Assembly (NCBI GenBank): GCA_937879965.1
Contig: CALFMP010000014.1
Coordinates: 62,001 to 126,000, forward strand
Length of the DNA: 64,000 nt
Origin: QKMZ01 sp012965515
Lineage (GTDB): Bacteria; Cyanobacteriota; Vampirovibrionia; Obscuribacterales; Obscuribacteraceae
Direction of reading: 5' to 3'
Position 1 is the first letter of the stretch, and each line of letters begins with the position of its first letter. The position numbers and the translations under genes are program-made. This document shows, piece after piece, positions 17,125 through 25,134 of this stretch. Below the pieces are notes generated by a model. That model was not told where the DNA came from, did not search any database, and was given only the letters and a program-made list of their open reading frames with translations.

Positions 17125-19260
17125 CTAACTTTGTCCGCCCGGAATGATCGGTTGCAGTTTCGGAAAATCTGCAACTTCGGCGAAGTGCTTGTAAATGCGG
17201 TTCAGAAGCGCTCTTCTATTGGCGCGCTTCTTTTCGTCCGGATCATTGACCATGACTTTGTCGAAGAAACCATCGATTTCTGGTGTCACTTTAGTCAGCA
17301 GATTGAGTGCTGTCTCGCTGTCCGAAGTTTTGTCTTTCGCGATCTCTTCTTCTACTTTCGAGAATTTCGCCCACAGGTTTTTCTCTGCATCTTCGCTGAA
17401 GAGTGATTCTGAAACCTCATCACCAGCCGGTCCTTGCAGGATACGTCCAATACGATTTCCGACTCTGAAAAGCGCCAGACCATTGTCCGTCTTCGCCAGA
17501 GATTCGATTAATGCGAGGCGTTTCAAAACATCACTTACATCAACGAGCGGATCCTTGATCGAGAGCACGGCATCCACAATCTCTCTGCTTCTGCCGCCTT
17601 CGAGCAATCTTGCTTTCAGTCTTTGAACGATGAAATCGTTGACTTCAGCGCGAATCTCGTCGCGTTTGAAACCGCGCTTGGAATTTTTCAGTTTTGGTTC
17701 AAACTCATCCAGCAGTTTTTCAATGAGTGCAGAAACTGAAAGCGCTTTGTCTGAGAGCCCATGGATAAGAATATCTACAAGCCCTTGGGCTTGTCTTCTC
17801 AGCGCGTAAGGATCGCTTGAGCCCGAGGGTTTTTTGCCGAGTGCAAACAAACCGACAACGTTATCGAGTTTGTCGATAGCGGAGATGAGCTGTCCAACAG
17901 CGTCTTTGGGAAGGCTGTCATCTGTGTGCCGGGGCGCATAGTGCGAAGCAATCGCAGCCACGATTTCCGGCGGTTCTCCTTCTTTCTTTGCGTACCATGA
18001 GCCTACATAACCTTGCAGCTCCGGCAGTTCGCGAACCAGGTTGCTTACAAGATCGAGCTTGCACAGTTTTGCAGTACGCTCGAGGCACATCTTCACATTG
18101 CTATCTAAAGCGAGCGTGTCGACTATTTGTCCCGCCAGCATCACCAGGCGTTCTACCTTCTCTCCATAGCTGCCTAGACCTTCCTGGAAAGTGAGTTGGT
18201 CGAGCGATTCTTTGCGATCTGAGAGTTTCGTCTTTTGATCGTCGAAGTAGAAGAATTTACCGTCAGCCAAACGCGCTTTGATAACGCGCTCGTTGCCTTG
18301 CTTTATAGAATCCTGGGCTTCTTTCCTGTCATTGTTGGAGATAGTGATGAAGTACGGCAACAGATTGTTGTCGTCACCGTTCTTGGTTTTCTTCTCAATT
18401 GGGAAGTACCGCTGGTGGTGCACCATGATCGTTTCGATCAGAGTGTCCGGCAGTTCCAAATACTCTTTTCCGAATTCACCGACTACAGGGTGCGGCCACT
18501 CGGTCAGGTTGACGACTTCGTCCAACAAAGAACCGCCCAACTGTCGAACATCGCCGTTTAGTTCTTTCGCGCGGTCGAGTACACCCTTTTCGATTGCCTT
18601 GCGGCGCTCGGCAGGATCAACAATTACTTTCGCAGTCTTCAATCTTTCGCTATATTCCGACGGATTCTTCAAGTTGATGTCGCCGGGCGAAAGAATGCGG
18701 TGCCCTTGCGTGACCCGTCCTGACTTGAGACCTTCGAGTTGAAACTCCACGACTTCTTCGTCGAGCAAAGACACGATCCAGCGGATCGGTCTTGAGAACT
18801 TCATTGTTTTGGCACCCCAGCACATTGGTCTCTCGAAAGGCAGTTGCCCCACAAGACCTGGTGCGATTTCTTGAAGCACAACCTGCGCGGTCTTTCCGAC
18901 GACAGTGACATTGGCAAAGAGGTGTTCGGCGCCGCCGACCTCTTCGCGTTCCAACTGTTCCACCGACAAGCCATATTTGCCTGCAAAACCGGTCGCTTGG
19001 GGAGTCGGTTTGCCGTCAGGCCCGAATGCCTGCTGGACTTTCGGTCCTTTGACTCGATTGGTGGTGGTTTCCTGCTTTTCTTGCACGTTCTTGACCATGA
19101 CCACCAGCCGCCTGGGCGTGGACATTGCCTTGACGCTGTCAAACGCCAGATTGTTGGACTTCAACGCGTCCCCCATCAGCTGTTCGAGTTTCGCCTGCGC
19201 CTCATTTATTTGGCCGGCGGGCAGTTCTTCAGTTCCAATTTCCAGCAGGTAGTCAGGCAT
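17125..19260 (-). CDS. glyS: Glycyl-tRNA synthetase beta subunit
   Basis: GlyS is the tRNA-binding beta chain of the bacterial heterotetrameric glycyl-tRNA synthetase, which charges tRNA-Gly together with the catalytic alpha chain GlyQ. The 711-residue sequence opens with the family signature YLLEIGTEELPAG and contains QQAFGPDGKPTPQATGFA, WIVSLLDEEVVEF, the HHQRYFP block, the HD-like segment around RTAKLCKLDLVSNLVRELPELQG and the C-terminal anticodon-binding DALR-like domain. The length is normal. glyQ, usually directly upstream, is absent: upstream lies a divergent plus-strand gene. It is probably the first gene of the operon running to uvrB. Confidence 0.95.
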   Translation of the reverse strand: MPDYLLEIGTEELPAGQINEAQAKLEQLMGDALKSNNLAFDSVKAMSTPRRLVVMVKNVQEKQETTTNRVKGPKVQQAFGPDGKPTPQATGFAGKYGLSVEQLEREEVGGAEHLFANVTVVGKTAQVVLQEIAPGLVGQLPFERPMCWGAKTMKFSRPIRWIVSLLDEEVVEFQLEGLKSGRVTQGHRILSPGDINLKNPSEYSERLKTAKVIVDPAERRKAIEKGVLDRAKELNGDVRQLGGSLLDEVVNLTEWPHPVVGEFGKEYLELPDTLIETIMVHHQRYFPIEKKTKNGDDNNLLPYFITISNNDRKEAQDSIKQGNERVIKARLADGKFFYFDDQKTKLSDRKESLDQLTFQEGLGSYGEKVERLVMLAGQIVDTLALDSNVKMCLERTAKLCKLDLVSNLVRELPELQGYVGSWYAKKEGEPPEIVAAIASHYAPRHTDDSLPKDAVGQLISAIDKLDNVVGLFALGKKPSGSSDPYALRRQAQGLVDILIHGLSDKALSVSALIEKLLDEFEPKLKNSKRGFKRDEIRAEVNDFIVQRLKARLLEGGRSREIVDAVLSIKDPLVDVSDVLKRLALIESLAKTDNGLALFRVGNRIGRILQGPAGDEVSESLFSEDAEKNLWAKFSKVEEEIAKDKTSDSETALNLLTKVTPEIDGFFDKVMVNDPDEKKRANRRALLNRIYKHFAEVADFPKLQPIIPGGQS

Positions 19261-19413
19261 AATTCCATTTCTTTATAGGACGACAACGAGGGTCCAATTA
19301 TAGAGAACGAGCCTGCTTAGCGTCTTCAAGTGTAAAGGGTATATTCTAAAGGCAGGCACATCAGCCGCCCTGTCTAGGCTCCTGGCGGGTTTTCGGCGAA
19401 TAATCTAGTTTTT

Positions 19414-19845
19414 ATGGACCCCACGCTTTTACTCGGAATCGGAATAGCTGTTGTCATATCCACCGCGCTGGTGGCTCGCAACGTCCTTTTTGGCGCTGAG
19501 GGCGTCATTACCAAAAAGCGCCGCCTGGAAACCGGCGATCTCGAAGTTTCCGTTCGCACTTCCGGCAATGAATATGTGCTCGATGACTTAATGGCGCTGA
19601 TGAAAAACTATTCGTTGTCTGGTCGGCATGACGAAGCGGTAGCCTCTGCAAGAAAGGCGCTGAATATTGCAGAGCTAGAATTTGGAAAAACGGACGATGC
19701 GATTATTCCGATTTTGGAAGCTTATGCTGACGTGATGCAACGGGCTAAGCGTCACGTTGAGGCAAAGAATTTAAAAGAAAGAATCAAAGCGATTCGAGAG
19801 AAGAAACCTTATGACGACCGCTCGTTCAAACGTTCAAGAAGATGA
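19414..19845 (+). CDS. Membrane-anchored TPR protein
   Basis: The 143-residue product has an N-terminal membrane helix (about 4-26, LLLGIGIAVVISTALVARNVLF) and a soluble part with TPR-like helix pairs (LDDLMALMKNYSLSGRHDEAVASARKALNIAE and AIIPILEAYADVMQRAKRHVEAKNLKERI). It ends in a basic tail. Such proteins are usually scaffolds at the membrane; no partner is evident. Its stop TGA overlaps the ATG of the next gene, so the two are translationally coupled and may work together. Confidence 0.8.
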   Translation: MDPTLLLGIGIAVVISTALVARNVLFGAEGVITKKRRLETGDLEVSVRTSGNEYVLDDLMALMKNYSLSGRHDEAVASARKALNIAELEFGKTDDAIIPILEAYADVMQRAKRHVEAKNLKERIKAIREKKPYDDRSFKRSRR

Positions 19846-20870
19846 GGAGTGAGGCACCATTGGTGGTGAAAATTAATTCGATTGTTTCCGCTGTTTGTTT
19901 GAGTTTTGTCCTTTGCATAAACTCACTTCCCGCGCTCTCCTACAATGAGAATGGTGCTTACGCGGGGTTGGAATTTTACGGTTCGACTCAAATGTCGCGA
20001 GAGGAAGTTGAGAGGTTTCTCGGCTTAAGAAATGGTGCGTCCTATAAGTCGGTTGCTTCCGGCGTACAGCGGTTAAAGCGCGAATTGAAGGCTCGTCGAA
20101 TGGAGGCGAACATTCAGACCGTTACCGGAGACGGCTCAGATATTTATGTTTCTGTGGACATTTTGGGCGACGAGACTGAAATGCCTAGCCGCATCTTGCA
20201 GGACCCGCATCAAGTTAACTTTCGCAGTGAAGAGCCCGTACAGCTCTTGGAAAAACTGCATCAAAGGCTGGATTTCCTCGAAGCGCAGGGGCGTCCAGCC
20301 AGTGAAGAAATGCGTGATGGCGTGAAGTATTTTTCGGACGAACCTTGCAATCAGCTTGTAAAAGAACTGATTCGCCACTGTGAGCCCATGCGAGAAGAGC
20401 TTCTCTATTTGATCGATCACGATCCCAATGCAGTGAGACGAAATTGCGCCGTCGAACTCTTGAGTTGGGCCGGCGAAGTTCCTAACACCGCTATGCGCTT
20501 GCTTCCGGCGGTGGATGATGTTGATCTGACCGTGCGTACGCAGGTCACGCGGTATCTATTCAAGAGTTTGCCGCTTTTGCCGGACGACTTCCCATACGCT
20601 GAAATGGTGGAGGTTTACAGCCGCGATCTTTCACGTCCTTCACATGAAGATCGCTCCAAGTCGCTGTATATGTTACTGGCATTGTTGAAGATGCACCCGG
20701 AGCTTGTGCGGCAAGTCCGGTCTCTAGATGATAAGAGGATTCAACAACTAAAGAATCGCTCGGTAGTACCCTCGATAAAATTGGCTTGTGCCCAATTTGA
20801 TCGGGTCTTTACCCGCGCAAACGTAGGTCTGACGGACGTTACGCCTAATTTGGATTTTTTGCCGCCATAA
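19842..20870 (+). CDS. Secreted protein with POTRA-like and HEAT-like domains
   Basis: This 342-residue product has a signal peptide (about 1-33, ending in LPALS). Residues 40-110 resemble a POTRA/FtsQ-type domain: a strand AGLEFYGST, helix SREEVERFLGL, helix SVASGVQRLKRELK and strands around ANIQTVTGDGSDIYVSVDIL. Residues 170-320 are alpha-helical repeats with HEAT-like pairs such as ELLYLIDHDPNAVRRNCAVELLSWAG. POTRA domains usually hold outer-membrane assembly partners. The combination with HEAT repeats and without a beta-barrel is not one I recognise. The start overlaps the preceding TPR gene by 4 bp. A long stem-loop follows the stop. Confidence 0.75.
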   Translation: MRSEAPLVVKINSIVSAVCLSFVLCINSLPALSYNENGAYAGLEFYGSTQMSREEVERFLGLRNGASYKSVASGVQRLKRELKARRMEANIQTVTGDGSDIYVSVDILGDETEMPSRILQDPHQVNFRSEEPVQLLEKLHQRLDFLEAQGRPASEEMRDGVKYFSDEPCNQLVKELIRHCEPMREELLYLIDHDPNAVRRNCAVELLSWAGEVPNTAMRLLPAVDDVDLTVRTQVTRYLFKSLPLLPDDFPYAEMVEVYSRDLSRPSHEDRSKSLYMLLALLKMHPELVRQVRSLDDKRIQQLKNRSVVPSIKLACAQFDRVFTRANVGLTDVTPNLDFLPP

Positions 20871-20906
20871 CCGTTTGAAACGCGTTTACTGGGGTATTAT
20901 CAAGTT

Positions 20907-20976
20907 AGTCGGTGGGAGTGGCTTGCAGCCTCGTTTCGACTATTTGTCATGAGGGCGCCTCCCATCGGCTCTTTTA
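20907..20976. terminator. Long stem-loop between convergent genes
   Basis: AGTCGGTGGGAG (20907-20918) pairs with CTCCCATCGGCT (20959-20970) over 12 bp with two G-T wobbles. The 40-nt interior contains a small stem GGCT-TGC-AGCC (20920-20930). CTTTTAT follows on the plus strand. It lies between a plus-strand gene ending at 20870 and a minus-strand gene ending at 20997, so it is probably a shared terminator. Its branched shape leaves room for another RNA role. Confidence 0.6.
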
Positions 20977-20996
20977 TAAGTCACCGAATAACTGAA

Positions 20997-21305
20997 TCAA
21001 ACTATGCGCCCGGAGCCGTCGTATAGGAGACGTTCTACGGGCTGCCCACCGATCAGGTGTGACTCCACAATCTCTTTGACGTCGTCTGGTGTAACGTGCG
21101 CGTACCAGACGGACTCCGGATACACGACGATTACGGCGCCATGTCCGCACTGGTCGAAGCACCCGGATTTGTTTATGCGGATTTGTTTCTTCAGCCCGCG
21201 CTCCGAGATTTCCTTTCTCAGCAAGTCACAAACCTCAATCGAGCCCGAGCCCGGACAGGTTTTTCCCGAGACGCACACAAAAACATGTTTTTCAAAAACT
21301 TGCAT
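20997..21305 (-). CDS. Thioredoxin-like [2Fe-2S] ferredoxin
   Basis: The 102-residue protein has the thioredoxin-like ferredoxin layout: a first strand HVFVCVSGKTCPGSGS carrying two Cys, and a second pair in INKSGCFDQCGHGAVIVVYPESVWY. The pattern C-x5-C plus C-x3-C is that of the (2Fe-2S) ferredoxin-domain family related to the NuoE C-terminal domain and the Shethna-type proteins. It probably transfers electrons in the cytoplasm; the partner is unknown. It is a single gene, divergent from the membrane protein at 21405. Confidence 0.88.
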   Translation of the reverse strand: MQVFEKHVFVCVSGKTCPGSGSIEVCDLLRKEISERGLKKQIRINKSGCFDQCGHGAVIVVYPESVWYAHVTPDDVKEIVESHLIGGQPVERLLYDGSGRIV

Positions 21306-21404
21306 ACTCGCCCGTTGTTTTAGTAACCCTTGTCAGAAACGCAATTCTAGCGCCCCGAGGGTATAAGTTGATAGTCGGTATTGCAATCGATTTGGATTCA
21401 GAAG

Positions 21405-21992
21405 ATGGGCGAAAATCTTCCGGCACCTCAAACAACTCGCATCAGCGTGCCTAGTGAGTTCAAAGAGATTCACCCTGACTTAGTGGCGCTTACATCACCG
21501 GGTGTCGGCGCAAAGCTGCGAAGTATCGCTCTTAAGTCTTTTCTTGTTCCGTTTCTCATCCCTGCGATCACATTTCTATTTGAAGGCAATTTGGCGGATG
21601 CTTGCAAGTATTCGGCGCTACTACTGGTGGTGCTGCTGGTAGCGATTGCTTTTACATATGCGTTGCAATCTAAGAGGAATGATTACCGCTATGCGACTTG
21701 GATTTTGAAGAAAACAGAGCCTAGCAAAATTGATGCAGAATTTTCGTGTATTGAAGAAACGCTGGAAGACAAGCCAGTCTACGCTGCTGTCATTCGCATT
21801 AATTCGAAAGAGTTCGAGCCTTACATAATCACGACGAACGGTAAGAAGAAGGAAAATTCTTCTGGCGAGCGATACCTCCCTTACACCAGATCGTTGAATG
21901 TTCACTTTGATCCTGCAACCGGTGCTCCAATCGTCGCCGAGGATGGATATGGAACTCGATATTGGCTGAGACCGGCAAGTAGGAATTCCTAG
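21405..21992 (+). CDS. Two-helix membrane protein, unknown
   Basis: The 195-residue product has two adjacent hydrophobic segments (about 43-60, FLVPFLIPAITFLF, and 70-90, SALLLVVLLVAIAFTYAL) followed by a soluble C-terminal domain of about 100 residues with alternating strands (EFSCIEETL, PVYAAVIRINS, FEPYIITTNG, LNVHFDPATGAPIVAED). I do not recognise the family. The ATG at 21405 is favoured over the TTG at 21381. No signal peptide cleavage site is evident. It shares an intergenic region with the divergent ferredoxin gene. Confidence 0.7.
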   Translation: MGENLPAPQTTRISVPSEFKEIHPDLVALTSPGVGAKLRSIALKSFLVPFLIPAITFLFEGNLADACKYSALLLVVLLVAIAFTYALQSKRNDYRYATWILKKTEPSKIDAEFSCIEETLEDKPVYAAVIRINSKEFEPYIITTNGKKKENSSGERYLPYTRSLNVHFDPATGAPIVAEDGYGTRYWLRPASRNS

Positions 21993-22153
21993 GTCCTAAT
22001 CGAATCGCCTTGTTGGTAAATGCCATAAGCTTCCTCTGTATGGTCTGAGGCTCTGAATGGTGGCACCTCTCTGCCGGTAACGATGGCGTCACGTTCGTTT
22101 TATATGATCCAGGGCAACAAAGGTGTGTCCCCCTCACGCTACTAAGTGAACTT

Positions 22154-23611
22154 ATGATAGAGAGCAACTCTCCTGTTTTTGAAACACATGTAAAAGCTCC
22201 TGCGGCGCCCCGGCAACACAGCCCAGAAGAGCTGGAAATTCTATGTGCGCCGCCGGCGGAAGGACAGGGAGCTGATCCAATGAGACAGCAGGTGGATCAG
22301 TTGCTGTCTGGTCCGCAGGGAGGCTTTCACTTTCATAAGCAAGAAAGCATCGGACCAAAAACCGAATTCGAACTTCAGAATGGACTTACCATTAATGGTG
22401 ACGTTGGATTTGTTGAGAATTCAATTGATCGAAGTTGGAAAATTCAGGCTAAGTTTGAAACAGGAAAATCCGGCAGCTCCCGAGGATATGAAACTCAGAA
22501 ACAGTTGCTATTGGACAATATCTCGAAGATTGGTGACGAGTCTTTGCGGGTCCATGCTGCGCTGTCCATGCGGAATTCTCAAGCACGGGTCGGTAATGAA
22601 TCCCTTTCAAGGCAGGAATTGACTGGTGTGTTCAGTGAAGTGAACAAGCTGATGATGACTGATTCTCCATACATGAGTGCAAAAGAAAGAACAAGTGTTG
22701 CGGTCGGAATTTTGCATCACACAGGAGAAGGACGCATCGACCAAGGCGTTCATTCAACTTGCAATGTCACTGTTCTTCAAAACATTGCGTTCGACCAAAG
22801 ACCGTCGCTTGCTGCCGAAATGATCACTACTGCTGCTCTCAATGGCGAATGGAAAGCCGGTGATGGCAAAGTGATCAAAATTCCGAAGGACAGTATGAAG
22901 CCCGGTTGGGAAGAAGAAATTTTTCCACCCAAGGATGGTTTGCGCAGCCATGCTTCGCAGATTTTTCAGGTCGTTGCTCTCAATGATGTTGGGCAGAGAG
23001 AGAAAGAGCCTCTCGAATATGTGCAAAAACCTCAACCTGTAACGAGTCTGTTTTACGCGCTTGGACAGCAGTTCTTACCTGCGTCTGAATACTGGATGCC
23101 CAATGGATATGAAGTCTGGAGGGACGGAAAAGGACAAGAGACACAGTTCGCGGGTTTGACGGGAAGACAGATTCAGGAAGAATCGAAGCGTCTTTTCGGA
23201 GACAAGTTCGAAACTATCAGCTACAAGAGTCCTTATGAATGGTTGAGCCACCCGTGGTCTGGCAGTGAGGACGACTATAAGCACAATAAGATGGTGGAGA
23301 GTGAGGAAGGTCTGCGGCAAACTCTGGCTCAATTGGACTCGGAGAAAAAGATGCCTGTCGTAGTCGCGGTAAACGGCGAGATGGTTATGAAGGGGTACGA
23401 CACCAGCGAATACATAGCTTATGGAGTTAGAGCGCTGATTCGTCCGATTAAGACATTGCATGAATACATAGATTCCAAGCTCGGCGTGGCGAATCACGTG
23501 GTCACAGTGACGAAATTCGACAAAGCCAACGATCGCGTCTATGTTAAAAATTCCTGGGGATCAACCCAGGATGGCTGGGTTTCCGTGAAGGAATTGTGGA
23601 AAGCGGTTTAA
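22154..23611 (+). CDS. Papain-fold cysteine peptidase-like protein
   Basis: This 485-residue protein shows all four papain-family active-site elements in the right order and spacing. Gln197 is six residues before Cys203 (DQGVHSTCNVT, compare the papain pattern QGxCGSCW), His448 lies in ANHVVTV, and Asn466 in VKNSWGSTQDGW, the hallmark KNSWG motif. A Q/C/H/N tetrad of this kind points to a C1-type peptidase or bleomycin-hydrolase-like enzyme. The first 190 residues, Pro/Gln-rich then helical, could be a pro-region or substrate-binding part. No signal peptide is visible, so it acts inside the cell or leaves by another route. The Cys-to-His insert of about 245 residues is longer than in papain. 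It stands alone upstream of the rplJ leader. Confidence 0.75.
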   Translation: MIESNSPVFETHVKAPAAPRQHSPEELEILCAPPAEGQGADPMRQQVDQLLSGPQGGFHFHKQESIGPKTEFELQNGLTINGDVGFVENSIDRSWKIQAKFETGKSGSSRGYETQKQLLLDNISKIGDESLRVHAALSMRNSQARVGNESLSRQELTGVFSEVNKLMMTDSPYMSAKERTSVAVGILHHTGEGRIDQGVHSTCNVTVLQNIAFDQRPSLAAEMITTAALNGEWKAGDGKVIKIPKDSMKPGWEEEIFPPKDGLRSHASQIFQVVALNDVGQREKEPLEYVQKPQPVTSLFYALGQQFLPASEYWMPNGYEVWRDGKGQETQFAGLTGRQIQEESKRLFGDKFETISYKSPYEWLSHPWSGSEDDYKHNKMVESEEGLRQTLAQLDSEKKMPVVVAVNGEMVMKGYDTSEYIAYGVRALIRPIKTLHEYIDSKLGVANHVVTVTKFDKANDRVYVKNSWGSTQDGWVSVKELWKAV

Positions 23612-23689
23612 GTGAAATTGAGAATAGCCGCCCCTACTGAGCGTAGTTGATTAAGAAACCCTTACAGTAGCGCCCAGTACGGCTGTTTA

Positions 23690-23860
23690 GCCTTGACGAG
23701 CGGAGCCATAGTTGGCAGAATACACCCTCGCACTTTGCGATTAGACCGCAGACAGCACGGTGCCTTGCGTGAGCGGGGCTTAATTATTGGATGGGAAGCT
23801 ATTCAAAGCCGGCTTGAGGTCACAAATTCGACATAGCGCACGGCTAAACCCGTACGTTTT
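23690..23860 (+). promoter_or_regulatory. Probable ribosomal protein L10 leader
   Basis: About 390 bp of untranslated sequence precede rplJ. ACCGCAGACAGCACGGTGCC (23745-23764) resembles the conserved core of the L10 leader, through which L10/L12 represses its own mRNA. Downstream ACGG (23840-23843) and CCGT (23850-23853) form a small stem followed by ACGTTTTT, a possible attenuator. The family assignment is from memory of the motif. Confidence 0.5.
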
Positions 23861-24004
23861 TCGATACAGGGGGAATACCCTCTGCTTGTGATCCCGCGGA
23901 AATATCCCTGGGATTTTTTCCATTTCTGGGGAGTTTCAAGAAGTTGCGTTGCACTTGTCCTTCTAGTTGTTAGCAGATTAGAAGGATCGAATAAGGAGGC
24001 GCTA

Positions 24005-24532
24005 ATGGCCACCAAGGCACGCAAGCAGGAAATCGTCGGAGAACTCAAAGAGTTCTTCAAAGACGGCAAAGTGGCGATTGTCACCGACTTGAGCGGATTG
24101 ACAGTTGCTGAAATCACAGCATTTCGCAGAAAGCTAGATACGACCAACGCTAAGTGCCGTATTGCAAAGAACACTCTCATTAAGATCGCTACCGATACTA
24201 GTGAGTTCGCTGCAATCGAAAAACTGGCAAAAGGTCCGTCCGCAATCGTTATCGGTTACGACGATCCGGCTGCACCTGCGAAAACAGTTGTCGAATACCT
24301 AAAAGCTCTCAAAAAGGGCCAGGTACGCGGCGGCGTGATTGAAGGCAATGCTCTTACTTCTGACGAAGTTAAGGGTCTCGCCGAATTGCCCAGCAAAGAA
24401 CAATTGTTGTCATCGATTATGGGTGGACTCGATTCCGGTGCCAGAGGCATTGCCGGACTCCTGGAAGCCGTTATTCGCGACATTGCTGTTCTGGCTGAAG
24501 AAGTCGCTAAGAAGAATAACAACGCCGCCTAG
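24005..24532 (+). CDS. rplJ: 50S ribosomal protein L10
   Basis: L10 forms the base of the ribosomal stalk and holds the L7/L12 dimers. The 175-residue protein has family motifs KQEIVGELKEFFKDGKVAIVTDLSGLTV, FRRKLDTTNAKCRIAKNTL and LPSKEQLLSSIMGGL, ending in the helix that binds L12. The start is ATG at 24005, set by a perfect AAGGAGG 5 bp upstream; the frame is open further 5' to 23888 but without coding character. rplL follows after 57 bp. The usual upstream neighbours rplK-rplA are absent. Confidence 0.97.
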   Translation: MATKARKQEIVGELKEFFKDGKVAIVTDLSGLTVAEITAFRRKLDTTNAKCRIAKNTLIKIATDTSEFAAIEKLAKGPSAIVIGYDDPAAPAKTVVEYLKALKKGQVRGGVIEGNALTSDEVKGLAELPSKEQLLSSIMGGLDSGARGIAGLLEAVIRDIAVLAEEVAKKNNNAA

Positions 24533-24589
24533 GCATTGGGTTCTGAACTATTAACTGCTGAAGACATAAGTTAGAGGAGTAATTTAAAA

Positions 24590-24979
24590 ATGGCTACGAA
24601 ACTTTCCGTAGACGATCTGTTGGAACAAATCGGATCGCTCACCCTTTTGGAAGCTGCTGATCTGAAGAAGAAAATGGAAGAGAAGTTCGGCGTAACTGCT
24701 GCTGCTCCCGTTGCTTTCGCTGCTGCCGGTCCGGCTGCTGGCGGTGGCGCTGCTGCTGCAGAAGAGAAGACCGAATTTGACGTTGTTCTTACTTCCGTCG
24801 GCGATAAGAAGATTGAAGTCCTCAAGCTCGTACGCGAACTCACCGGCCTTGGCTTGAAAGAAGCTAAGGACCTCGTTGATGCCGCTCCGAAGCCTTTGAA
24901 GGAAAAGGTCAAGAAGGAAGAAGCAGACCAGATGAAAGAAAAGCTGGAAGCTGCTGGCGCCAAGGTAGAAATCAAGTAG
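24590..24979 (+). CDS. rplL: 50S ribosomal protein L7/L12
   Basis: L7/L12 is the flexible stalk protein that recruits translation GTPases. The 129-residue sequence has the N-terminal dimerisation helices (SVDDLLEQIGSLTLLEAADLKKKMEEKFGV), an Ala/Gly-rich hinge (about 40-62) and the conserved C-terminal domain (FDVVLTSVGDKKIEVLKLVRE, GLGLKEAKDLVDAAPKPLKE). A ribosome site AGAGGAG lies upstream. In most bacteria rpoB-rpoC follows; here a TPR protein follows after two hairpins, so this is a separate rplJL unit. Confidence 0.97.
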   Translation: MATKLSVDDLLEQIGSLTLLEAADLKKKMEEKFGVTAAAPVAFAAAGPAAGGGAAAAEEKTEFDVVLTSVGDKKIEVLKLVRELTGLGLKEAKDLVDAAPKPLKEKVKKEEADQMKEKLEAAGAKVEIK

Positions 24980-24998
24980 ACTCATCATGCGCTAATCT

Positions 24999-25123
24999 GG
25001 GAGTAGCAACTCCCTTACGAGGCATGCAAGTCATTTCCACCTATTCACTAGTTAAGACTGCGCGGAAGCGTTTGATTGTGGACAGCGCAAGCTGGCAATC
25101 GGCCCTCCGCGCAGTTCTTCTAT
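24999..25123 (+). terminator. Hairpins after rplL
   Basis: Two stems follow rplL. GGGAGT (24999-25004) pairs with ACTCCC (25009-25014) without a T-run. ACTGCGCGGA (25057-25066) pairs perfectly with TCCGCGCAGT (25106-25115) over a 39-nt loop and is followed by TCTTCTAT. The second probably terminates the rplJL transcript. Confidence 0.6.
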
Positions 25124-25134
25124 GAGACCTAAAC

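Noticed and set aside
23888..24004. N-terminal extension of rplJ
   Set aside because: The perfect AAGGAGG lies directly before the ATG at 24005 and L10 proteins begin there; the extension looks like leader sequence.
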